A DNA stretch of 37,062 nucleotides from an uncultured Proteiniphilum sp. (GTDB lineage Bacteria > Bacteroidota > Bacteroidia > Bacteroidales > Dysgonomonadaceae), in contig CAKMJT010000046.1 in NCBI GenBank assembly GCA_927407015.1, positions 1 to 37,062 on the forward strand, given 5' to 3'. The notes beneath the pieces are model-generated. The model did no database searches. It had not been told where the DNA came from and was given only the letters and a program-made list of their open reading frames with translations. A program made the translations under genes and the position numbers. Below are positions 30,936 through 37,062 of the stretch, one piece after another (the first letter of the stretch is position 1; every line of letters begins with the position of its first letter).

Positions 30936-31012
30936 GTGGCGAAAAAATACTACCTTTTGGGAAAGATGAGCCGCAGGCGAATCTCCAAAAGGTGGAGATT
31001 TTTTTAAGCCAC
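30936..31012 (+). terminator. Nested hairpin with T-run closing the array
   Basis: Inner perfect 9-bp stem ACCTTTTGG / CCAAAAGGT (30952-30960 with 30985-30993), with loop starting GAAAGATGAG, is followed after five bases by seven T (30999-31005). An outer stem pairs six A (30942-30947) with those T and GTGGC with GCCAC. The layout fits a plus-strand terminator. Confidence 0.5.
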
Positions 31013-31137
31013 TTGCTTGCCCTTGCTCACATGTTTTGTGAACTAAGTGAGCGAATGACGAACACCATATAACCTGATCCGTTTGTACTTAGGGTGAAGG
31101 ATCTATAAACGGGATGGTGATGGACACTACTGCTGAT

Positions 31138-31463
31138 TGATAACAGGGGAGACCGGTACATGATTGGGATAATGTTGGAACCAATGATATCGGTGGGGAA
31201 TGGACCGAAGCATAATTGGGATTAAGATGCGATACGGACCATCGGGGGATGTTGATAGGAACAGAAGTGGGTACATGGATTTCACTACGGGTAAGGCAAA
31301 AACAGCCTGAGAGTTTTTTCTGAAACGTTTTGGAGTTAATTGACGGCGTTGGAATTTGAGAACTTATTTTTACTTGGTAAGCGGTTTTTGCCGGAGGGAG
31401 GGGATGTTGAGAGGAACAAAAGTGGGTATATGGATCCTACTATCGGTAAGGCAAAAACAGCCT
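31138..31463 (+). repeat. Degenerate direct repeats in a gene-less stretch
   Basis: A 65-base unit at 31244-31308 recurs at about 31400-31463 with roughly ten substitutions. A shorter, more diverged copy lies at 31138-31166. Both long copies end in GGTAAGGCAAAAACAGCC. In one frame they read RNRSGYMDFTTGKAKTA and RNKSGYMDPTIGKAKTA, so they may be decayed tandem coding repeats. No intact gene is present from 31013 to 31558. Confidence 0.45.
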
Positions 31464-31558
31464 TTAGCGGTGAGTGGAACAGGGGGAATTGGGGATTAAA
31501 TTACATCTATGATTGATATTTGGGGATCGGCACTTTACAACTGGGAGGGTTTTTCAAC

Positions 31559-31687
31559 ATGGGCTTCCCCAATTTCCGCTGTGAACGAATGGTTGGAACT
31601 ACGGATATAGATTCCAAAAATGCAGTGTTCCGCCTGAAGGGATATAGAAATGTAAAGGTTGTTTTTGCCGGGGGGGGATTGGATTAA
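31559..31687 (+). CDS. Doubtful 42-residue reading frame, possible gene relic
   Basis: The frame reads MGFPNFRCERMVGTTDIDSK, then NAVFRLKGYRNVKVVFAGG and LD, stopping at 31685-31687 and overlapping the end of the convergent nuclease gene by four bases. The composition is protein-like, but it is short, has no recognisable ribosome-binding site and belongs to a stretch with frame-disrupted repeats. It may be the tail of a lost gene that included the repeats upstream. Confidence 0.2.
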   Translation: MGFPNFRCERMVGTTDIDSKNAVFRLKGYRNVKVVFAGGGLD

Positions 31688-32799
31688 ATTTCTTCCAGTT
31701 CTTTTTCCAGGTCTTCAATACTCGGTAAGGTTGATTTCAATTCTTCGGGAACCGCTTTGGATAGTTTGAAATCGGCTACACCTATAGGGTGGCCCATTCC
31801 TCTAAGAGCATATTCTGCTACAACTTCATTTTTACTCTTACACAATAAAATGCCGATGGTCGGATTGTCGTTTTCAGATTTCAATATATCATCCACAGCA
31901 CTTATGTAAAAATTAAGCTGTCCGGCATAATCAGGTTTGAATTTCGAGGCTTTCAATTCAATAACGACGTAACACCTTAATTTGATATGGTAAAAGAGTA
32001 GATCAATAAAAAAATCATCGTTGTTTACTTGCAAATGATATTGTCTTCCTACAAAAGAGAAACCTCGTCCTAGTTCCAGCAAAAAGTTTGAAATATGAGA
32101 GCAAAGTTGTTCTTCAATATCCTGTTCATTCATTTTCTCTTTCAGTGTAATAAAGTCAAAAATATATGGATCTTTTAATAACTGTATTGCGAAATCGGAT
32201 TGAACGGGCGGGAGCGTATCTTCATAATTTTGAATTTTAGCCACTTTTACCTGACGTTCAAATAAGTTCGATTCAATCTGAAGTGCTAAAATATTTCTGC
32301 TCCAACCGTTCCTCACAGTTTGTTGTATATACCAAAAGCGTTCTGGTATTTTCGAAACTTTATCCATCAGAATGCAGTGATGCGACCAGCTAACCATCTT
32401 TAAAAGCTCTTCCTGTGAGACATTCTCTAATTGCGCAACAGGTTGTTGCACAGGTGTTAAAAATGGGAGATCCGGCAATTGCGCAACCACTTGTTGCGTA
32501 AATGCGAAAGGATATTCTGCTGCAAACTTTCTCATGTATTGTAAATTGCGAACAGAGTATCCTTGTTCGTTTGGAAAAGAGGCTTTCAAGTCGTTCGACA
32601 ATTGCTGAATAATCTTCTTACCCCACCCCTTTTGGTCCAACATGTAAATAATGCTTTTCCCTGTAAACCAATAGCTATAAAGCATCTCAGCATTTACGCT
32701 TAATGTAGCTTTAATCTGAGAAACTTTAATTTGTGACTTAATTTGGCTAAGCAAAGAAATATACTCTTCGTAACCTGGATCTTTCTTTATGATATCCAT
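31684..32799 (-). CDS. PDDEXK nuclease of the YhcG/DUF1016 family
   Basis: 371 residues. The N-terminal winged-helix-like DUF1016_N domain (residues about 10-160; YSYWFTGKSI, RNLQYMRKFA) is followed by the C-terminal PD-(D/E)XK nuclease with D266 in FFIDLLFYH and E281-x-K283 in VVIELKASKFKP, then GQLNFYISAVDD. The start at 32799 (MDIIKKDPGY) fits the family; the longer frame to 32871 adds an atypical hydrophobic leader. A Gln/Pro-rich insert (about 101-125) repeats QQxVAQL. Members often neighbour type I restriction genes, as here, and are thought to act in DNA processing or defence. The exact role is not established. Confidence 0.9.
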   Translation of the reverse strand: MDIIKKDPGYEEYISLLSQIKSQIKVSQIKATLSVNAEMLYSYWFTGKSIIYMLDQKGWGKKIIQQLSNDLKASFPNEQGYSVRNLQYMRKFAAEYPFAFTQQVVAQLPDLPFLTPVQQPVAQLENVSQEELLKMVSWSHHCILMDKVSKIPERFWYIQQTVRNGWSRNILALQIESNLFERQVKVAKIQNYEDTLPPVQSDFAIQLLKDPYIFDFITLKEKMNEQDIEEQLCSHISNFLLELGRGFSFVGRQYHLQVNNDDFFIDLLFYHIKLRCYVVIELKASKFKPDYAGQLNFYISAVDDILKSENDNPTIGILLCKSKNEVVAEYALRGMGHPIGVADFKLSKAVPEELKSTLPSIEDLEKELEEI

Positions 32800-32998
32800 A
32801 TTATACGTATTTTGATGTAAAAATAGTGTAAATAGTATGTTTCTCAAAAAGTTGTTCCCAATAATTGCCATACCGAAAGATGAAATACCTATCTCAAATT
32901 TTCAGAAAAATTTGGATTATCGACCCGCTCTTTGATACCAGGGTAATTTGGATTGATTCATATGCAATCTCACTGCGATAACTACCTACTGTTATTGA

Positions 32999-33175
32999 AA
33001 ACATTGGAAATCGGATCAAGATACAGATGAGAAATTTCATCCTACTGAACAAATCACCAAATCCCTGAAAGAGACGGTGAAGGGATTTGCCTTTATAGAG
33101 AAACAATATTCACTACAAGCAAGTGAAAAAGATTATCCCCTTGAAGCGGGAAATGCAATGAACGCTAAGAATTGA
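32999..33175 (+). pseudogene. C-terminal fragment of an unrecognised protein
   Basis: A 58-residue open stretch without a start codon reads KHWKSDQDTDEKFHPTEQIT, then KSLKETVKGFAFIEKQYSL and QASEKDYPLEAGN, ending at a TGA at 33173-33175. It is amphipathic and charged, unlike random translation, and lies on the strand opposite to the flanking defence genes. I do not recognise it. The rest of 32800-33181 contains nothing else I can support. Confidence 0.25.
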
Positions 33176-33181
33176 GCACTA

Positions 33182-36100
33182 TCAATTTACCTCTAAACCT
33201 CCATTGGTGATGAAATGACGAAGCAGATTTTGCGCTTTGATATTTACTCGAAACTGGGGGATGGGTTTCCCCTCAATTTCTTCGAAATATTTCTTGGCCT
33301 TGTCTTTATCAATTGTCTCTTTAAGATCATCAAAACGTCCATACTCATTGATGTTGGCCTCAGTAATTTTTGAATTAATCATGTAGCGGAGCTTATCTTC
33401 ATCAAGACCGAACAGTAGCGCAAATTTGTGAATTTCCGTATTCTTCGCATTGGTCTGGTATTGTGTGATGTAATCCCTCAATGTGTTTTCCTGATTCACG
33501 ATTACATCACCTCTATACACATCGTTGAGAAAAATATTGGCATATTTTTGTTCTTCATGTGTCAGATAGGCAAATGATTTATGCAGTTCTTCCAGCGCGT
33601 TTAGAAATTGCTCACTGTCGGCACCTTCCTGTTTCAGTGTTTTTAGATATTTCGTAAACCGCGAGTTCATGTAGTTCGTATCGATCACACCTGTATCAAT
33701 CTCGGTTAAATGACCCACAATTTCAAATGGAATATCACCGGTACCACCGCCATCGCCGCCGGTTGACAACTCTTTATAACGAAGTGCTAACACCAAATAT
33801 TGATCTTCACCAAAAGGTAAAACAATGGCTGTTTGATTTTTTCCCTTTCCAAATATGTACTGAGACTTACTCCATTTAAAGCCCTGAATTTTTGCAGCTT
33901 CTAAATACTCATTAAACTCTTTGAACAACTTAGCGAATTTACCACGCTCGGAGAGATCATCGGGCAGTTTATTAAAGTCCGGAACATCTGCATTTATAAA
34001 CAGCTCATCAATCTCTTCATAAATCGAGATCATCTTATTTAAATTGCTTTCCAGCTTCTGCACAAATAATCCAAGTGGTCTATCACCGGAATACAATTTG
34101 ACCGCCTTTTCGATATATTGTTCCATGGTATGCGGCATCCTGTAATACCTTATTGTTCCGAAGGGTTTATCAGGACCGAACAAACGATTGGTACGAGAAA
34201 AAGCCTGGATGATATTCTCATACTTGAGCACTTTATCCATGTATAGCGTGTTCACCCATTTAGAGTCAAAACCGGTAAGCATCTGATCAACCACAATCAG
34301 TAAATCCAGTTGCATTTCAGGATTGTTTTCAATTCTCAAATAGGGATTCTTATGGGCCAATCTCGCTGAAATATCCTTTTTAAATTTTCCATGACTCGCT
34401 AATGTAAAATCCTGCTCATATCTGAGGTTATAGTCCTTCATGATCTCAATCAACCCATCCTCTTTGTAGATTACACCAGCCTTATTATCGATATTTGGAT
34501 CAAACAAAGCAGTTATTTTCAGTGCAGGCATGAGCTTTTTTATCAATCTGTAATACTCTATTGCTTCATGGATACTACTGGTTGCAAACAGCGCATGGAA
34601 CTTCCCGTTTTGGCTCAGTGTTAACCAGTTATACATGATATCCTCCACAACTTTCACTCTATGTTCGTCACGCAGATACTGGGTATTAGGGAGTAAATCT
34701 TCTATCCCCTTCACGTATCTTCCCCCCTGATCGATATACCCAGCCATCTTCACCGTAGTGGGACGCATATATCGATTGAAGATTTCACTCTTAGCAGGTT
34801 CAGAAAGCGCCTCCTGTTCATCTTTTGCTTTCGATATCTCTAAAGCAACCGCTTTCCTTAAATCCCTGTCCCTATACGTTAAAACCTTATACGGATCGAA
34901 CCCCAGCACATTTTTATCACGTATGCCATCAGCAATGCTATACCTGTGCAACTCATCGCCGAATACCGTTGTGGTAGTGTTCTTATGTTTTTGGTTCTCT
35001 TCGTGAATAGGAGTGCCCGTAAATCCAAAGAACAGAGCAGATGGAAATGTATCTTTAATGATGATAAGCATATCGCCAAAAGTAGAACGATGCGCTTCAT
35101 CCACGATGAAAACAATCCTTTTTGAATTCATCAGTTCAATATCATGAGCATTAAGTCCATCATCCTCAACTTTGATTCTGCTCATCTTTTGGATTGATGT
35201 AACAATAAGCGTATTTGCGGGATCAGCGCTTTTAAGCTTCGTCACCAGAATAGCAGTATTCTCAGTTGCCTGTACATCTTCATTCTCCTCGGCAAAACCC
35301 TTATACTCCCGTAAAGACTGCGTACCCAGCTCAATTCTGTCCATCAGGAAAATCACCTTGTCCGCATCCTTAGAATTGGCAATCAGTTGTGCCGATTTGA
35401 AACTAGTCATTGTTTTTCCTGAGCCGGTTGTATGCCACACATAACCACCCAGCATGCTGCTGCTCTTCCAATCGGTTTTCGAGACCTTGTCTGATATCGC
35501 ATTGGCCGCATAATACTGATAACTGCGCATCACTTTTAAAACGCCATCGGAATCATCTGCCACGGTATAAAAACCGATCAACTGATGAGCCATTGGAATA
35601 GATAGAAGAGTTGATGCAATATTTTTCCAATTATTTATTGGTTCGTTATTAAAGTCAGCCCAATGGAAATAGTAATCCTTATTGAATATTCCATCCGGCC
35701 CGGGATTTGCGAAGTATCTTGTTTCCTGGGGCTCCATTGCTACAAACACCTGTATCAATGAGAATATGCCCTGAAATATACCTTCGTGCATATATTTTTC
35801 TATCTGATGATAAGCCTGGCTAACCGATACACCACTTTTCTTCAACTCTATATGAATAACAGGCATGCCGTTAATCAAGAGCATGAGATCACCTCGACGG
35901 TCATGTTGAATATTTGACGCACCTTTATATTGAGGTTGCTGTACAATCTGGTATCTACTTTGTCCGGCTGCAATTTCGTGTCGGTCATAAATTTTCAGGC
36001 TTACTTCCTTACCGAAATGTAAAGCATCGTCAGGATTATCCCGCTTGATAGATACTGTTTTGCCATTAATAAATCCATTGAGTTTATTCGGTGTTCTCAA

Positions 36101-36316
36101 CCCGATGATCTGCTCAATAATCTGATCCATCTCACCATCAGTCAGGCGTGTATCATTTAACTTGTCGATATCCCTATTGTTTTCAAACAGAATGTTCGCC
36201 CAATTGTCAAGCAAATCTTTTTCAGATGGTCTCTTTAGAATCTCTTTCTCCCATCCTTTTTTCGACAGCTCGTGGATTAACGCTTCTTCAAATTCTGCTT
36301 CTGATGTATAGATCAT
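33182..36316 (-). CDS. hsdR: Type I restriction enzyme R subunit
   Basis: 1044 residues. The N-terminal endonuclease domain has D143 (RGDLMLLI) and E157-x-K159 (HIELKKSG). The SF2 translocase follows with Walker A GSGKT (298-302), a MDRIEL motif, the DEAH box 406-409 (VDEAHRS), motif III FTGTP and motif VI FSRTNR. A helical C-terminal domain binds the methylase core. It cuts DNA after ATP-driven translocation when the HsdM-HsdS complex finds an unmethylated site. It lies 35 bases downstream of the partial hsdS. hsdM must lie beyond the window's right edge or elsewhere. Confidence 0.95.
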   Translation of the reverse strand: MIYTSEAEFEEALIHELSKKGWEKEILKRPSEKDLLDNWANILFENNRDIDKLNDTRLTDGEMDQIIEQIIGLRTPNKLNGFINGKTVSIKRDNPDDALHFGKEVSLKIYDRHEIAAGQSRYQIVQQPQYKGASNIQHDRRGDLMLLINGMPVIHIELKKSGVSVSQAYHQIEKYMHEGIFQGIFSLIQVFVAMEPQETRYFANPGPDGIFNKDYYFHWADFNNEPINNWKNIASTLLSIPMAHQLIGFYTVADDSDGVLKVMRSYQYYAANAISDKVSKTDWKSSSMLGGYVWHTTGSGKTMTSFKSAQLIANSKDADKVIFLMDRIELGTQSLREYKGFAEENEDVQATENTAILVTKLKSADPANTLIVTSIQKMSRIKVEDDGLNAHDIELMNSKRIVFIVDEAHRSTFGDMLIIIKDTFPSALFFGFTGTPIHEENQKHKNTTTTVFGDELHRYSIADGIRDKNVLGFDPYKVLTYRDRDLRKAVALEISKAKDEQEALSEPAKSEIFNRYMRPTTVKMAGYIDQGGRYVKGIEDLLPNTQYLRDEHRVKVVEDIMYNWLTLSQNGKFHALFATSSIHEAIEYYRLIKKLMPALKITALFDPNIDNKAGVIYKEDGLIEIMKDYNLRYEQDFTLASHGKFKKDISARLAHKNPYLRIENNPEMQLDLLIVVDQMLTGFDSKWVNTLYMDKVLKYENIIQAFSRTNRLFGPDKPFGTIRYYRMPHTMEQYIEKAVKLYSGDRPLGLFVQKLESNLNKMISIYEEIDELFINADVPDFNKLPDDLSERGKFAKLFKEFNEYLEAAKIQGFKWSKSQYIFGKGKNQTAIVLPFGEDQYLVLALRYKELSTGGDGGGTGDIPFEIVGHLTEIDTGVIDTNYMNSRFTKYLKTLKQEGADSEQFLNALEELHKSFAYLTHEEQKYANIFLNDVYRGDVIVNQENTLRDYITQYQTNAKNTEIHKFALLFGLDEDKLRYMINSKITEANINEYGRFDDLKETIDKDKAKKYFEEIEGKPIPQFRVNIKAQNLLRHFITNGGLEVN

Positions 36317-36351
36317 GATAAATGAGCTTTTAATGATAAACTGTTGAGTGC

Positions 36352-36981
36352 TTATACGAACATCTTTTCCAGACAGGCTTTTTTTATGTTTTTGAGTTTT
36401 TGTATCTCTTGCTGGTGAAGTGATATTAGTTTGTCGAGATTTTGGAAATATGAGCCGATTTGTTTCTGTTCTTCTATTTCAGGAAACAATACTTCATAAC
36501 TTTCAATTTGTGGAACTGTCAACTGAGGAACACCGGTTGATTCAACAACTATTTTTATCATATTTATTGCATTTTTCAAAAAGTCAACATCATGAACTGA
36601 TTTCAAAGCTAAAAGTCTCACAACAGGGGTGAAATCAACTTTTCTAGCTTGTGCATGTCCTACATCACCTCTACCTGTGACTGTTACTGCTGGAGCTTTT
36701 ATTCTATAAAAGTCATTGTAATACCCCAATATCCCATCGTTTGTAAATGCATTTGCTATAACTGGATATTCCCCAACATCTAATAATTTTTTTTTGTCAA
36801 TGTCTCCTCCTGCAACAATTTCAGCTTCATCACCTAATCTCTTCTTTTTCCATACTCCTTGAAATCCCTTGAAACGAATTTCAGGAATATCAGCTCCCTC
36901 TTTGGGGAACATTTTGTCAAGCATCGCTTTCTTAAGTGTTACCTGACAAATATCAAGACATCGTTGACAAATTTGTATCAC
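36352..36981 (-). CDS. hsdS: Type I restriction specificity subunit HsdS, half-length
   Basis: 209 residues from a GTG. Residues about 17-40 are the conserved linker KKAMLDKMFPKEGADIPEI, RFKGF, which in full HsdS proteins sits between the two target-recognition domains. One recognition domain follows (IVAGGDIDKKKLLD, YPVIANAFTNDGILGYYND, TVTGRGDVGHA, STGVPQLTVPQIESYEVLFP) and the C-terminal coiled coil ends NIKKACLEKMFV. The first recognition domain is missing. An in-frame TAA at 36997-36999 lies just upstream and the region contains short repeats, so the gene was recombined or is a silent cassette. Such half genes take part in phase-variable specificity switching in Bacteroidetes. Alternatively it acts as a dimer of halves. 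Confidence 0.85.
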   Translation of the reverse strand: MIQICQRCLDICQVTLKKAMLDKMFPKEGADIPEIRFKGFQGVWKKKRLGDEAEIVAGGDIDKKKLLDVGEYPVIANAFTNDGILGYYNDFYRIKAPAVTVTGRGDVGHAQARKVDFTPVVRLLALKSVHDVDFLKNAINMIKIVVESTGVPQLTVPQIESYEVLFPEIEEQKQIGSYFQNLDKLISLHQQEIQKLKNIKKACLEKMFV

Positions 36982-37030
36982 AAGATCGTTGACACTTTAA
37001 TTGTCAATCTGTGTCAGAAGATCGTTTACA
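36949..37030 (-). repeat. Three imperfect 21-base tandem repeats at the hsdS 5' edge
   Basis: On the minus strand the copies are at 37010-37030 (TGTAAACGATCTTCTGACA then CA), 36974-36994 (TGTCAACGATCTTGTGATA then CA) and 36949-36969 (TGTCAACGATGTCTTGATA then TT). Spacings are 36 and 25 bases. They lie where the first recognition domain should be and run into the open frame. Confidence 0.55.
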
Positions 37031-37062
37031 TAAAAACAAAGAGTTCTTTTAAATATTGCAAA

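Larger units (their letters stand above)
29829..31012 (+). ncRNA. Candidate large structured RNA or hairpin-repeat array
   Basis: About 1.2 kb with no credible protein, although open frames exist on both strands; these are Arg/Glu/Ser-rich low-complexity products of the repeats. At least nine hairpins follow one another. Five copies of the nine-base word GAAGNATGA occur (29941, 30253, 30345, 30463, 30582), four of them exactly as the loop of a hairpin and one inside a larger loop. Linkers contain degenerate GAGCGnAGCGA words. The array ends with a terminator-like hairpin and T-run on the plus strand, which suggests plus-strand transcription. GC-rich content contrasts with the AT-rich flanks. 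I do not recognise a known RNA family. It could instead be a family of hairpin-forming repeats that inserted repeatedly. Confidence 0.4.

Noticed and set aside
31244..31463. The two 65-base repeats considered as template and variable repeats of a diversity-generating retroelement.
   Set aside because: Substitutions are not concentrated at adenines, no reverse transcriptase is in the window and the repeats lie in no intact gene.
36949..37030. The 21-base repeats near hsdS considered as a CRISPR array.
   Set aside because: Only three imperfect copies with unequal, very short spacers and no cas gene; they better fit a recombination or promoter region.
1..37062. tRNA or rRNA genes.
   Set aside because: I saw no cloverleaf with a GGTTCRAAT-type T-arm and no rRNA-like conserved blocks; a tRNAscan-SE run would settle it.

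Overview
The window looks like a chromosomal segment of an anaerobic Bacteroidales, plausibly of the Dysgonomonadaceae/Porphyromonadaceae type. The reasons are a SusC/SusD pair, a Bacteroides-type serine palmitoyltransferase, a FeoA-FeoB fusion with its Cys-rich partner, class I fumarase, and promoters carrying the Bacteroidetes -7 element TAnnTTTG. The genus is an inference; the phylum is well supported.

Layout. (1) 1-530 holds the AT-rich 3' end of an unrecognised gene. (2) 607-2245 is a tight operon: a secreted protein with three EF-hand loops that each carry a Cys, then a PqqD-like protein, then an ATP-grasp enzyme that stops before its catalytic C-terminus. A frameshifted stub of a PHP-domain phosphohydrolase follows. 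(3) 2292-8493 is mostly housekeeping: a dihydroorotate dehydrogenase-like flavoprotein, a frameshifted relic, serine palmitoyltransferase, ferritin, a small membrane protein, a TraB/GumN lipoprotein and RlmD. (4) 8747-16626 is a small carbohydrate locus (SusD, SusC, GH2 beta-glycosidase). Its promoter has a LacI-type operator, and a second copy of that promoter lies beyond the locus in front of a decapitated gene. (5) 16681-24905 carries both fumarases (class I Fe-S and class II), FeoAB with its Cys-rich partner, and a long-chain acyl-CoA synthetase. (6) 24934-25275 holds two relics (Fer4_19 and SRPBCC). (7) 25297-26984 is a umuDC translesion-polymerase operon.

From about 27 kb the sequence becomes visibly more AT-rich and looks like an accessory region. 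It has an orphan SusD-type lipoprotein with an unusual N-terminal extension (27196-29100). Next comes about 2.5 kb without convincing genes (29101-31683), then a YhcG/DUF1016 nuclease, and a type I restriction HsdR with a half-length HsdS whose 5' side is a set of short tandem repeats. hsdM is not in the window.

The most unusual part is 29.83-31.01 kb. It is non-coding and GC-rich inside AT-rich surroundings, and it is packed with hairpins. Several share the nine-base loop GAAGNATGA while their outer stems differ in sequence yet stay complementary. The array ends on the plus strand in a terminator-like hairpin followed by seven T. It is either a large structured RNA or a family of hairpin-forming repeats, and it sits between a transferred nutrient-binding gene and defence genes. 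Iron handling (ferritin, FeoAB, Fe-S fumarase) is a secondary theme, and an AT-rich perfect palindrome upstream of feoAB is a candidate iron-responsive operator.
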